DNA of 64,000 bases from Coenobita brevimanus (taxonomy: Eukaryota > Arthropoda > Malacostraca > Decapoda > Coenobitidae). The notes under the pieces were generated by a model that had not been told where the DNA came from, did no database searches, and saw only the letters and a program-made list of their open reading frames with translations. Below, in pieces: positions 45,479 to 56,539 of the stretch (its first letter is position 1; the number at the start of each line of letters is the position of its first letter). The stretch is from contig CM064670.1 of assembly GCA_032717465.1 (NCBI GenBank), positions 11,265,583-11,329,582 on the forward strand. The letters run 5' to 3'. The position numbers were made by a program, and so were the translations under genes.

Positions 45479-45560
<82 letters not shown>

Positions 45561-45627
45561 CTTTGTTTAATGGTTCGTTATCAATCCTCCATTAACTGTG
45601 ATCGCAGGTGAGTAACAATTAGTCCAG

Positions 45628-45672
<45 letters not shown>
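45479..45672. repeat. Microsatellites (CT)n(CA)n and (CT)n
   Basis: (CT)n at 45,479-45,510, (CA)n at 45,511-45,560, and a separate (CT)n at 45,632-45,671. Confidence 0.97.
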
Positions 45673-45674
<2 letters not shown>

Positions 45675-45954
45675 CTCCCCCTCAGTATCAGACCCACCCT
45701 CATTATATATGTACGTAATTATTCATATCCATGTATGTAAACAGCGTGAGGTATGTATGGTCAAGAGGTAGCTTAACAAATTCTTTTAAACAGTTTAGGC
45801 AAATTTAACCAAAACAAGATTCCCACATTTCGACAAACCTGGACACATGAATCAGTAGGAATCAAAACAGCTGAAGGAAAAAAAATCATTATGTCAGTGT
45901 GGAACATTTGCACATATATTAGTGCAGGTGGATGACTGGAAATAGCAGTTGCAG

Positions 45955-46125
45955 CTCTTGTTTCATCTCAGTGTGAACCCGACAGACTGCAGGACGAAGT
46001 TATCACCCTTCTGCAGCTCACCATCCTCCATTTGGGGAATAGGGAGGGAGCTGAGAGATTTTTGTATAACCGGGCATACCAGTGTCACCACTTGAAGGCT
46101 TCCCTCTCCAGCAACAAGACTAAAA
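45955..46125 (+). repeat. Dispersed repeat A copy
   Basis: Reads GTTTCATCTCAGTGTGAACC, GACAGACTGCAGGACGAAGT, GCTCACCATCCTCCATTTGG, ATAGGGAGGGAGCTGAGAGA and TTTTTGTATAACCGGGCATA. Confidence 0.75.
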
Positions 46126-46551
46126 ATAACAACCTAAAATAAAAATCTTTTCATTCTATGATGCCTAGCACATTGTGTTTTAGATGCTAGAAAATAATAG
46201 ACACTCAGTATTAAGACCCATTCATCCTGAGGTACACCTATGCACAATGAACCTGAACTGACAGAAAAGATAGGGGAGAGAGCCATTATAGAAAACCAAA
46301 ATCAAGACTTGTCTAGATTCAGGGGTTAGATGCAACCTTCGTTAAACCTTTCAGTACTAGAGTATTGTAATTCCAGTAGCATCGTACAGAATTTAAACTT
46401 AGACTCTGTTCGAAGGGCAGATTTTACTAGTGAGAGAGGAGTAGAAATGACTTTTTCGAGAGGAGCATGAATAGTAACGCCGAGAGAGACAAATGAGGAA
46501 GTTCGAGAGCGTTGTAATACTAATGTGAATGTACGGGAAAGCTCAGTGTTG
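46126..46551. other. Non-coding stretch, no gene seen
   Basis: AT-rich, without a recognisable frame or repeat family. Confidence 0.4.
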
Positions 46552-46710
46552 AAGGGGGACGTCTTCGTGTGGTGGCGGCTTTACTGCCTGCTTATATGAA
46601 CGTCCTCTTGCTGCTTCACTCTCTCAAAAAAGGAGGATGGTGGAATGCAAGGGGGGAGGGAGCTTCATTCCTGAAGTTCATTGGGTTTACATTTCAGATG
46701 AATTTTAGGC
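46552..46710 (-). repeat. Dispersed repeat A copy, inverted
   Basis: + strand reads GGGGGACGTCTTCGTGTGGT, GCCTGCTTATATGAACGTCC, GGGGGAGGGAGCTTCATTCC, TTGGGTTTACATTTCAGATG, then directly a (TAC)n array. Confidence 0.75.
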
Positions 46711-46733
46711 TACTACTACTACTACTGTTACTA

Positions 46734-46783
<50 letters not shown>

Positions 46784-46837
46784 ACTACTACTATTACTAC
46801 TACTATTGCTACTATTATTACTACTACTACTACTACT

Positions 46838-46868
<31 letters not shown>

Positions 46869-46873
46869 TTACA
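46711..46873. repeat. (TAC)n/(TGC)n array at the 3' edge of repeat A
   Basis: About 160 bp of TAC with a (TGC)n block at 46,751-46,783 and TAT/TGC interruptions. Starts within a few bases of the repeat A end. Poly-Leu and poly-Ser frames are artefacts. Confidence 0.97.
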
Positions 46874-47280
46874 GGAAAGAGCTGTGAGGAATACCCAGAG
46901 ATAGTATGGCCCTGTGGAGCGGATGGAGAGCAAGACAGTGACTAGGAGAGATAATAATGGGAGAGGTGGAAGGAGAAATGATCGAGAGGGTCACCAAGGA
47001 TGAGGTGAAGAGATGGGGTGGTGAGGTATATGAATGAGTGAGGCGTGAGCTGGAGGAAGTGCAGCTTGATGACAGAGGATAGGGCGTGGAGGAGAGGCTT
47101 TGTTCCTGGCCACCCCTCGGAGACTGAGGTGTATGGCTGTAGAGAGAGGGACCAACGCCCATGGTCCTGAAACGCCTGCTCATAGTATAAGACTACGGCC
47201 GTAAGAGATTCTCCCTAAATTGAGTAGAAGCGTCTGGTGATTGTCTAGTTATAGTGATAAATAGGTCATAGTGTTGAGGG

Positions 47281-47465
47281 GGATAGTAGTAGCAGTAATA
47301 GTAGTCGTAGCAGTAGTAACAGTAGTCGTACTGGTATTACTATATAGTAGTAATAATGGTAGTAGTGTAGTTGTAATAGTATGGTAGTAATAGTAGTAGT
47401 AGTAGTAGTAGTAGTGGTAGTAGTAGTAGTAGTAATAGTTGTTGTTGTTGTTGTTGTTGTTGTAG
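47281..47465 (+). repeat. (GTA)n(GTT)n array at the edge of repeat A
   Basis: GTA/GCA/GTC triplets from 47,281, purest at 47,393-47,430, then (GTT)n to 47,462, then GTAGTAATTGCAACCCCAGG, the start of repeat A. Confidence 0.95.
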
Positions 47466-47640
47466 TAATTGCAACCCCAGGCTCATCTAAATGTGAATCC
47501 AATGGACTGCAGGCTGAAGTGGCCTTCCTCCACCAATCCACTATCCTATTTTCCATGGACAGGGAGGAAGATGAGGGACGTTTGTATAACCGGGCAGCAG
47601 AGCCGACCGGTTATGTCGGTACAACCGCGAGAAGGTGACC
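47466..47640 (+). repeat. Dispersed repeat A copy, best preserved
   Basis: Reads TTGCAACCCCAGGCTCATCT, AAATGTGAATCCAATGGACT, GCAGGCTGAAGTGGCC, ACAGGGAGGAAGATGAGGGA, CGTTTGTATAACCGGGCAGC and ends GAAGGTGACCCTCTTCAA. Used as the reference for the other copies. Confidence 0.8.
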
Positions 47641-47801
47641 CTCTTCAAGCACCGTTGAAGGGGATAATGTTCGGAATCAAACAACCGTGAAAACAACCAA
47701 TATTTACAATGATTTTATTGTAGCTCGATGGGTACCAATCACAATGTAATGACAAAAATTCCCAAGTCTCTGTTTGCTGACGGAAACAATGAACCAGTAT
47801 C

Positions 47802-47804
<3 letters not shown>

Positions 47805-47844
<40 letters not shown>

Positions 47845-47858
47845 GCACATATAGTGCT

Positions 47859-47947
<89 letters not shown>
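47805..47947. repeat. Microsatellites (CA)n and (TG)n(GA)n
   Basis: (CA)n to 47,843, a short spacer with ATAGTGCTTG, (TG)n to 47,872, then (GA)n of about 75 bp. Confidence 0.97.
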
Positions 47948-47949
<2 letters not shown>

Positions 47950-48181
47950 ATCTCATAAAGTCGCTATAAAAGGAAGGCTTTAAGGGATGAAGGGGGATCG
48001 GAACTATCCCAATACTCAGAGATCCACATCCTCGTGGACTTACAAGACTCTCTACCACTTCTTCGTGACTAGTTTTATTTCTGCATATGCAGTGTTTACG
48101 TCTGCTGTACAAGGATCTTATTTTTATTTCTGTGGTCTTTGGGTCGCTGCTCTGCCCCGTTTTTCTTATACTCTTTTAACA

Positions 48182-48345
48182 TTGACTTGACCTAAAATTA
48201 ACGTCTCTCCATCTTGAATGTTGACTTGTAGTAACAGATTAACAGTAGAATATGATCCTCATGACGAAGTGCTATGGAAGGGATGCACTGCTGTAGCATT
48301 GTCTTTCTTTCCCACCGAGCTACGTCAGATAAACTGCAAGAAGGA
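48182..48345 (-). repeat. Dispersed repeat B copy, inverted
   Basis: + strand reads GACTTGACCTAAAATTAACG, TCTCTCCATCTTGAATGTTG, AACAGTAGAATATGATCCTC, GACGAAGTGCTATGGAAGGG and GCTGTAGCATTGTC, the reverse-complement order of repeat B. Confidence 0.75.
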
Positions 48346-49339
48346 CTAAAGTGTGTGCCTGCGTAAGGTGAAAAGAATAGTTTTTATCTGCATGTGGTGC
48401 ACTGGCCTCTTCGTGTTCTATGTTCAATTGCCACGGGCTCTGGAGGTGCCCTGCTATCTCGTTTTCCCTAGTTCATTTCTCCCTGGTGAAGCTTTGACCA
48501 TTTTAGTGTGATGACGTTTCTTTTTCACTTTATTCTTACCCTCCTCAGACACCTCTGCTTATCTTAGAGATAAGGAGGAGCTAGGACGGAGAGATACAGA
48601 GTTACCTCCGTTGGCGGAGGTAATGTATTAACCCGTGTCTCAATTGTATCATTATTTGTCTGTGTACATGTTATTTCAAAGAATTTTCCTTGGACTGCAA
48701 TGAAATTTGACAGATGGGTGGGCAGTGGGTCAAGGAAGAGTTGATTATATTTTCAGGCTGATCCGAATGCTGATGCATTTATAAATAATAAATTGTATTG
48801 GGTTAGTGGAGGTATGCGCTCTCAAAGATTTTAACGTGGCAGGCAACGACCGTAGAATTAACTGAATAGATGAGACCTTAAAAGAATTCATGGTAGGAAA
48901 GAAGTACAGCAATATATAAATATTCAATTGGCGTTGGCGGAGGTGTGTGCTTTCTTAGTGCTTACTAGTTTTTATAGGTACTGTCTCTTCCCCATCCAAG
49001 ACACTACCCCGTCACCTATTTCCCATCCCCACACCCACACCACGGAGGGAGGCATGTTTTTACTCTTATTTTATGCTGTTATAAAAGTAACATACACGTT
49101 CCGTAGCACACTGCTTGTCTATGAGTATTACAGTATTTACTAAAATTTTCCTTTCAAAGTATTAGAGAAATTTGAAGGATTAAAAGATGGCTTAACGCCT
49201 TCACTTTGATGACGTATTTTTTCTTTTACTCGGCTACCACCATAAAGTTTGTCAGTTTACGATACATTTCTTTTACTGAAAGTGGTGGAATATACTAGTT
49301 CCACACAGGTATCTCAAGCTGAATATAATCGTCTGTTAC
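48346..49339. other. Non-coding stretch, no gene seen
   Basis: Two segments near 48,600 and 48,925 share GGCGGAGGTR-TGT-type sequence and belong to a degenerate dispersed repeat. A repeat C core lies at about 49,318-49,345, immediately before a short (GA)n tract at 49,343-49,367. Confidence 0.45.
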
Positions 49340-49369
49340 AGCAGAGAGAGAGAGAGAGAGAGAGAGAAG

Positions 49370-49875
49370 CTGGCTCGAAGAAGCTAGGAAAGTTTGAGAG
49401 CTACTTGGCAGTCATGATCCTTAATTAATAGTTCAGGTAAAAAAATCCCTTTACATGTCTGGTGTTCCAAACTAATTAATCCAGCTTCTAATCTTCCACA
49501 CTTCTCCTGGTTCGCCCGGCAAGCTCGTGTTAACTTTATTTCCCCTTACATGTCTGGTGCTGCGAATTAATGAAGGAATATACCAGCCCACGTGATTATT
49601 CTTTCCTTGCTTAGTAGGGATCTCTTTTGCTTCTGATATTCTTTATTCGTTTGTCGTTCTGATATAAACTAGACAATGGACACCTTTGACAGCAACACCC
49701 TCCACCGGAATGTTTTTAAATTACTGGTACAGCCTTTAAAAGACAGCCTTCTGTTTCACAGGTCGTCCCAGTACAGCTAACTGCCAGGTACTCTGCCCTG
49801 CGCCGCCCTCAGATTTACGGCTATTCCAGCACGACGCAAGTACGTGATCGAGTAGCGTTTTATACTGTGTATAAT
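49370..49875 (+). repeat. Duplicated block, copy 1 (partner at 56,540-57,080)
   Basis: About 0.5 kb collinear with 56,540-57,080: GGAAAGTTTGAGARCTACTT, CCCTTTACATGTCTGGTGTT, CTAATTAATCCAGCTTCTAA, CTTAGTAGGGATCTC, and CGCCGCYCTSTCARATTTAC are shared with substitutions and small gaps. Both follow a (GA)n tract. Non-coding. Confidence 0.85.
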
Positions 49876-50058
49876 TCTGCTTATATGTACACACAATCAA
49901 AGAAGTATCGTTACAGGGGGGGTCCGATGAGTTTCATACTGAACAATAGTTGTCTCGGTAGGGTTGGAGGAAGGCTGTTATCAAACGTTTCATTCGTGGT
50001 GTCAGTTTGTATCGCGCAGAAGGTGTAACGATACTTTTTTTGAGTGTGTGTACTCCCG

Positions 50059-50352
50059 AGGAAAGTTCCGCGTTATACACTTGCTCACCACTTCGAAATA
50101 GTGAATGTGAGACAAGTGGTGGCGAAGAAGTAGCCAACATTTATCTATTTGGTAACTGTGTGAGAAGGATGGGGATGGAAGAGGGAGGGGTAGGAACTAT
50201 CAGCTCCCCTAGCCAGCCTCCTCCCTTAACCTCTCCCCTCCCACACGGTGGTACCAGATACCTGAGTGTCTGGCTACTGCTTCACTAGTGGTTGTCTCAC
50301 GCATAAAGGTCCGAATTGGCAGGCCGGTGTACAAGGCGGAACTTTCCTGGGC
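50059..50352. repeat. Foldback sequence with about 70-bp arms
   Basis: GAGGAAAGTTCCGCGTTATA at 50,058 and the inverted AGGCGGAACTTTCCTGG at 50,334, continuing to GTGAGACAAGTGG versus inverted AGTGGTTGTCTCACG at about 50,286. Arms are roughly 70 percent similar around a 150-bp loop with a CCTCCC-rich part. No target duplication was evident. Confidence 0.6.
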
Positions 50353-50457
50353 TGTACGTAGGTATGCAGGTGAGCTATATTTTAACCTGCCTCTGTGTGG
50401 TACATTTAGAGCTATTAGGGCACAGAGCAGGTACGAGGTCGAATAGCACTCGGTTAT

Positions 50458-50460
<3 letters not shown>

Positions 50461-50508
<48 letters not shown>
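50461..50508. repeat. (GT)n microsatellite
   Basis: About 24 GT units inside a degenerate about 125-bp repeat family also found at 57,080-57,370 (TTTAGAGCTWTTGGGGCACA and GTACGNGGTCGAAY blocks). Confidence 0.97.
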
Positions 50509-50510
<2 letters not shown>

Positions 50511-50683
50511 GCATGTCTGTATGTATGTAATGTTTTGGGCTGCTCATTGTCTCATACTTGTGCCAATTGCCCACAGACTGCTATTTCTTGCTGTTTTCCA
50601 TTCAGAGCCCTTGCGGTGTGTTGCGGTGTGTTGTGTCCGCACTGTGGGCAACACCCTCTTGCAGTGTCTTTTTTTTTTTTTCC

Positions 50684-50763
50684 CTAGCGGTTTCAAACTC
50701 CGCAAGACATCGCAAGGTTTTGAATATGTTCAAATTTCTTGCAGATTTCAGCTGAAACCGCTA
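50684..50763. repeat. 80-bp hairpin with perfect 12-bp ends
   Basis: CTAGCGGTTTCA at the left and TGAAACCGCTAG at the right, with a T run just before. It is followed by (AATTAAATTA)n-like sequence. A small foldback or a fragment of a larger element; the rest to 51,103 shows no gene. Confidence 0.7.
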
Positions 50764-51955
50764 GAATTAAATTAAATTAAAATAAAAACCTTTATTTCCA
50801 CAAAAAGTGGCTAGAAGGCGCAATAAACCACAAGAACATTAGCACTGTGCGTAGGGCTTTGGCAACGTTGTGCAACGAAACACAAGGAATTTTCGACAGT
50901 TTTATGGGAACTTCTGGGACCCTTGTATGTTAGATGGGCCCTGCTTTCCTGACTTCTGGGGGAATACAGGGTCACCAGTTGGTATTCTGTATCTCACTTT
51001 TGGGTTCAACCAAACTGAGGAGTTCTTGGAACAGCTCCGGGTACTCTCTCTGAAAAAATAAGTTCCTGAATTAAAGTTTCGTACTGGCCATACATGCCCC
51101 TTCTTAACCCCTACACCGCGGGCTTGTTTACCAATTACTTGCGTGTCCCGCGGGGTTATTTGGGCTCCGAGAGACTCTCAAAAAATATTTGCTAAAAATC
51201 AGTTATTAGTCCTAGAATAATAAAATTATATATGCTTATAGCACATACCTTCAGCTTTCTCCTGGAATGATTGTTGAGCCTTCGTCAGTTTCCGTAGGAC
51301 TTGTGGAGACCTCTGAAGTAGGGTAACTAAGTCTCCACTTTACACTTCCCGACAACCCGTTATATGATTACCACAGCCAGATACAAACACTATAAACACT
51401 ATTCTACCATTTTCAAGTAGTTTGGGATCCATACTAAAAAAAAAACAGTGTGAAAGCAATGGAAATTACGAGCGCGTCTGATCGCCGCACTTGCGCTAGT
51501 TCGCTCTAGGCACTCTGTCATTTATTATTCATAAAACCCCTCACACTTTATATTTCTATTACTATATCACACTTATATATATCTGGAGTCTTTCTCCATA
51601 AGTTTCATTCAGTCGTATTATTTTATTGTCACTGAAGTCATTCTATTTTTCAGTCAGTAAAATACGTAGAGAGCCACGGATTCACTCTCACTGTTATAAC
51701 ATAAATTATTTGTACTCATATTCTTATATTACTAATTACTTACATTACTATTTACATTTTCTATTCTATTTTCAATATTTACCCTTCTATTTTACTTACA
51801 ATATGTTATTCACTGTCACTTTCAGTAAGATGAAACTATAGTACACTGTTCAATCATATGAACTGAACATCCATTGCTTTCACCTGCTATTTACACATTA
51901 TTTACACATTATTTACACATTATTTCCAAATAATTCTGCTTCCACACTTGCACTG

Positions 51956-54034
51956 TTAGAACTGCTTCTGGCTGTGATAATCGAAGAAGCAGGTTACACA
52001 GAGGGGAACCTGGCATTCAGCGCACTGCCAAGAGGTGCGTTTATGCTCAGGTGTGCGGCGTGTGGTATGCGCACATACCTGACACCTGCGAATCGCAGCC
52101 TTCCTTTTCCCTGTGGCAGGCATTAGCTCAAGTCTGTGCCGCTCCATATACGCCCTCTGCTCAAGTCGGTCGGGAAGTGTAACTGGATGGCGCCTTGGAG
52201 TTGCTGCTTGCACCTTACCATATTTTTCCAGCAGCTGCTGGACACAAGTCCTGGCGAACAACCTCAGGGAGAAGGACTTGGGTGGCTTTACCTTCATCTT
52301 GTACAGGATGAAGGCGTTCAGCATCGTCATATCTATGAGATGCAGAAAAACTTTCCTGTACCACCTAGTATTCTTCCTGAGGCAGTCGATCTCACCAATC
52401 ATCATGTCGGACTTGTCCACCAGCCGCATGTTTATATTATAGTCCAACACAGCATCAGGTTTCATCACAGGTTCGCCTGTCCTACGGTCGACCTTCCCAC
52501 TGTCTCTCATCTCCCCCTTATGTACGGTGGTGAGCATGTGCACGACTCTCTTGTCATGCCACCGTATTGCCAGCATCTTCTCAGACTTGCGTAGGTGCAC
52601 GTCTCCTCGCTGCGAGTTTCCTGCCTCTGGGAATTTGGGGAAGTTGGCACGATTACTTTTGACAGTGCCGCAGGAGCCAATGCCGTGCTCAGAAAGGTAT
52701 TTGGCAAGTTTCGGTGCTGTATAGTAGTTGTCTGTATACAGCACATGATTCCCACCAAAATACTTTTCTAGGAGCACTTTCACTACACAGCCTGAGAAGC
52801 CAAGGGGGTGTGTTTTATCGAGATCGACAGTGCTGGCTGAATATATGACGAAGTCAAGGATGTATCCCGTCTTACAGTCGCACAGTACAAAGAACTTAAT
52901 TCCAAAGCGATGGCGTTTGCTTGGAATGTACTGAACAAACCGAAGACGTCCTCTGAACAGAACCAAGGACTCATCAATGACAACCTTCTGAAATGGGTGG
53001 AAGAATGACATGAACTTATCCTTCATTCTGTTCAGAATCTCCCGGATCTTCCAGAGTGGGTCGGTTTGGGAAGGTACATCGTTGTCGGCAAAGTGCAGGT
53101 TTCCCATGATGTTCCGGAAGCGATCTCTGGCCATGTACTTGTTGAAGGTCGGTGAGGGTAGTAAGGGGTCCATGGACCAGTATTCTTCCAACTCATGCTT
53201 CTTGGAGTGTGGCATAAGAAGCATGAGGGCAAAGAACACATACAGCTCCTGCACTCCCAGCATGGTCCACTGTTGCATCTTGGCTGCACCTGTACCACTA
53301 GCAGCACGTTGTGATTCGAACCTGTTAGTCTCATCACATATGTGCTGCATGACTTCGTCATCTAGGAAGGCCAAAAGGTAGTCGACACACTCAGCATTTT
53401 CGTCCATAGTGAAGGCAGGCTGAACTCCTGACGAGCTCTCATCGAAAACCAGGTTTTCGGGGACAAAATCTGACCCTTCCGTCCACGCGAAGGCGTCCAG
53501 GATTCCCTGGCGTGGCGGTGGAGGGATGGTGGTGGTGGTGGTGGTGGAGGTTGGCTGAGAGGGAGGCTTATCACGGTCAAGGTCACTCGCACTGACCCTA
53601 GGTTGCCGTACAGCACTAGCAGCCCTTACCCTACTAGCTACACTACTTCTCACTCTCTTAGATCTACCTCTACCTCTACGGCCGGCCTTCACTGTTGATG
53701 CTGGTGGTGACTCCGATGACGAAGACTCCGGAGATAACTCAGCCGACGATGATGACGAGATGAGTAAAGCGGGGCTTGGGGAACGGGGAGGTGAATGATC
53801 TCGTGACTCATGGCGGGCTGGGTCACGTGGGGGCATTGTTCTGGGGCTAACACGCCGCCTTTTCACTCCCTTCCCAAATTCTTTTCCTTCCTGCACTAAA
53901 GGCTCCTTTCCCTTGGAGCTACACACAGATTCACTGGTAGGAGCACTTGTTGTCGCTGTTTCTGGCGCGATAAGTTCACCCGGCTCATCACACGATTCAC
54001 CAGAATCGTCAAAATCGCTGTCCATTATTATCAT
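51956..54034 (-). CDS. piggyBac transposase, open reading frame intact
   Basis: From the first ATG (54,034) the frame has 692 codons; a second ATG nine bases on, at 54,025, has the stronger context (A at -3, G at +4) and begins MDSDFDDSGESCDEPGELIA, like the acidic N-terminus of piggyBac proteins. The frame stays open without an ATG to about 54,215, so an upstream exon is possible. Residues 1-200 are Ser/Pro-rich with basic patches (KRRR, GRRGRGRSKRVR). The DDE_Tnp_1_7-type domain follows: MLGVQELYVFFALMLLMPHS, then catalytic D354 in KVVIDESLVLFRG, D435 in VLYTDNYYTAPKL, and D540/D543 in MRLVDKSDMMIGE, matching the DDD(D) set of piggyBac. The C-terminus is a Cys-rich zinc-binding domain (CQVCA, CAEC, CVTC, then YH). 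The family usually has about 600 residues, so length is ample. It cuts and pastes DNA at TTAA in the nucleus. No stop, frame change or lost catalytic residue was seen. Confidence 0.93.
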   Translation of the reverse strand: MIIMDSDFDDSGESCDEPGELIAPETATTSAPTSESVCSSKGKEPLVQEGKEFGKGVKRRRVSPRTMPPRDPARHESRDHSPPRSPSPALLISSSSSAELSPESSSSESPPASTVKAGRRGRGRSKRVRSSVASRVRAASAVRQPRVSASDLDRDKPPSQPTSTTTTTTIPPPPRQGILDAFAWTEGSDFVPENLVFDESSSGVQPAFTMDENAECVDYLLAFLDDEVMQHICDETNRFESQRAASGTGAAKMQQWTMLGVQELYVFFALMLLMPHSKKHELEEYWSMDPLLPSPTFNKYMARDRFRNIMGNLHFADNDVPSQTDPLWKIREILNRMKDKFMSFFHPFQKVVIDESLVLFRGRLRFVQYIPSKRHRFGIKFFVLCDCKTGYILDFVIYSASTVDLDKTHPLGFSGCVVKVLLEKYFGGNHVLYTDNYYTAPKLAKYLSEHGIGSCGTVKSNRANFPKFPEAGNSQRGDVHLRKSEKMLAIRWHDKRVVHMLTTVHKGEMRDSGKVDRRTGEPVMKPDAVLDYNINMRLVDKSDMMIGEIDCLRKNTRWYRKVFLHLIDMTMLNAFILYKMKVKPPKSFSLRLFARTCVQQLLEKYGKVQAATPRRHPVTLPDRLEQRAYMERHRLELMPATGKRKAAIRRCQVCAHTTRRTPEHKRTSWQCAECQVPLCVTCFFDYHSQKQF

Positions 54035-54218
54035 CGACAATTCAGCAAGTTCTCGTGCCACTGCAGAGTCACTGAGGCCTTTCCTGCTTGCCTCAACACT
54101 TTTCTTGGGGGTAGAGGTCACGGGGCCCTTTGCAATGGGCGCAGAAGCGGCAGGAATGGCGGGGCGAGTGCGACATGTTGTCTCTGCAGTGGAGGACAAG
54201 GAACTAAATGCCGCGGCT

Positions 54219-55154
54219 TATCTGAGAAGGGAAGGGTTGACAATGACACTTTAGGCTGACTGCTGCTAACTTACAGGCTAATTTTTTATAGGTAGAAAAT
54301 CTCGGCAATAAATAAAGAAATAGGTACTTCCAGGTGAATGTAAATGTCAATTAGGATTCTCCTTCCTTTCTGATATATATTTTTATTACAGACATCGATT
54401 ACAAGGCATAAATCAAAGGGGAAATTACCGTGGTAATGTAGCGAATGAATGCACGTGAGGTTTTGTCAGGTGATAATTGGGCAATTTCAGGAGTATAACA
54501 CTATCACTTACCTGTTTTTTTTTTGGTATATATTATTGGGTAAAAATATTGGGCATAGGGCTTATTTCAATGGATGAAATCTGTGGAAAAAGAAGAGGGA
54601 AATTTCCGTAGCGCAGCGCGGCGTGGGAGGTGAGAGGAGAGGGTAATGGAGGGCAAGTAGGGAGGGGAGTCAAGAAGGGGGTAAATTATCTGAGAAGGGA
54701 AGGGTTGACAATGACACTTTAGGCTTACTGCTGCTAACTTACATGCTAATTTTTTATAGGTAGAAAATCTCGGCAATAAATATAGAAATAGGTAGTTCCA
54801 GGTGACTGTAAATGTCAATTAGGATTCTCCCTTCCTTTCTGATATATATTTTTATTACAGACATCGATTACAAGGCATAAATCAAAGGGGAAATTACCGT
54901 GGTAATGTAGCGAATGAATGCACGTGAGGTGTTGTCAGGTGATAATTAGGCAATTTCTGGAGTATAACACTATCACTTACCTGTTTTTTTTTTGGTATAT
55001 ATTATTGGGTAAAAATATAGGGCATAGGCCTTATTTCAATGGATGAAATCTGTGGAAAGAGAAGGGGGAAATTTCCGTAGCGCAGCGCGGCGTGGGAGGT
55101 GAGAGGAGAGGGTAATGGAGGGCAGGTAGGGAGGGGAGTCAGGAAGGGGTTAAA
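54219..55154. repeat. 468-bp tandem duplication upstream of the transposase
   Basis: Unit 1 is 54,219-54,686 and unit 2 is 54,687-55,154. Both start TATCTGAGAAGGGAAGGGTT and contain TTTTTATAGGTAGAAAATCT, GTGGTAATGTAGCGAATGAA, GTATATATTATTGGG and GTAGCGCAGCGCGGCGTGGG. They differ at only a handful of positions, so the duplication is young. On the transposase strand each unit contains CCCTTCCCTTCTCAG, which resembles a splice acceptor, and AT-rich possible promoter sequence. Confidence 0.95.
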
Positions 55155-56064
55155 ATAGCTAAAATGTCAACAATGGATGGGAGTACAGATGAGATTTGGA
55201 GTGCTGACTAGTGTTGAACATTGGCAGTACTGATATATGATACAAGCCACCACTTGAGAGCCCGGGATAATTCAAAATAACACAGAATCACAAAAGTGAC
55301 GCCCCGCGGTATGATCCATTGTAGCCGAGCGTCACGAAAGTGACGCCCCGCGGTTAAGGGGTTAAGAGCCAGGGTCTCACCCACCACTTCCTCTTCTGCT
55401 GTTCCTTCTGACGTCGTCTCTTCCTCCTCCCTAGTACCACACCCACACAGGCAGCAGCCAGGCATAGATCCCCGTTATCCTGGTCCATAGTGACAATGTC
55501 CTGGTCCATATTGACACTTTTGCAAGGTCTTGTATGGAGGTCCTCTCTCTTTTCTGTCTGGAAGTGAACTTGAAATCTGCCCCAGTACACCCAGCACAAA
55601 TATACCCCAGGAAATGAAAGGCAGATTTGTGGTCATTTTCTGTGATTTCTTGTGAATTCTTGCTATCGATCGCGCAGTGAACAATTGCAGTCTGCAAAGT
55701 AGCGCAAGACAAAAAATAAATCACAACAAACCACAGATTTTTGGGAATAAAAATTGCTATAAAACTCCCCAAGAAACAGCTAGTAATCGCAGTCTGTGGG
55801 CAACTGGCTTTACGGCTATTCGGGCCCGGTGGCATTATGCGGTCAATTAAAGCTCTTCCACAGAGTATTTCAATATGTCTCTGTATTCAGGTATGTACAA
55901 ATGTAAGCCCCACAACCCTCAACGCACACCCCATTAGTCCCATCCTTAAAAACCGGTTCAGTGACTTAGCCAGTTAGTGAGTGGGTGGCTGAGATCTAAC
56001 AGCTCTGGTTGCGGTAAAAACGCAAAACTTCAATCGACAGTTGCTTCACATTAACTTAGCCCAG

Positions 56065-56265
56065 ATTATCGTCCTTTTACGGTGTACTCGTATTTCACGT
56101 GGCAGAAGGAGATAGTACCACGGTTCTACAACCTTTCAACAGCACTTCTTCGTGACTGATATCATATTAACCTAATGCTCTACTTGACTAATATCATATT
56201 AACCTAATGTTACGACTCAGCAATCAGATTAGATAAATGGCAATTTTACTACAAAGATAAGTGAA
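56065..56265 (+). repeat. Dispersed repeat B copy
   Basis: Reads CCACGGTTCTACAACCTTTC, AACAGCACTTCTTCGTGACT, ATATCATATTAACCTAATG (this part locally duplicated), and TAAATGGCAATTTTACTACA. A repeat C core (AAATAAAACCGTCTGGG) follows at 56,278. Confidence 0.65.
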
Positions 56266-56488
56266 AGGATTACAGATAAAATAAAACCGTCTGGGTTCTA
56301 AACAAATGGTGCAAAAATCCGATTCTTGTTTTTGATTGACTTACATTACCGTTCCACGGCTTCATGAAGTTTTCAGAACTCTAGGACGTCTGAAGCGTTT
56401 GAAAGTGAGCGTAAAAAAGGTACAATTTATCGTGACGGAATGAATGACAGAAAAGAGAAACGTCTCAGGCGCAGATCAAAGACCCAGG

Positions 56489-56535
<47 letters not shown>

Positions 56536-56539
56536 GATT

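Larger units (their letters stand above)
51108..55361. mobile_element. piggyBac-superfamily DNA transposon, apparently complete
   Basis: Terminal repeats: left CCCCTACACCGCGGGC from 51,108; right, read inward from 55,361, CCCCTTAACCGCGGGG (13 of 16 match). TTAA sits outside each end (51,104-51,107 and 55,362-55,365), the hallmark piggyBac target. Each end has a second internal CCGCGGG-type motif: GTCCCGCGGGG near 51,145-51,155 on the left, and GTGACGCCCCGCGGT at 55,296-55,310 as well as at 55,340-55,354 on the right. One transposase frame fills 51,956-54,034 on the minus strand. The 5' side contains a 468-bp tandem duplication. Confidence 0.93.

Noticed and set aside
51956..54199. Longer transposase start at 54,199
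   Set aside because: The codon there is TTG, not ATG; the first ATG is at 54,034 and the best-context one at 54,025.
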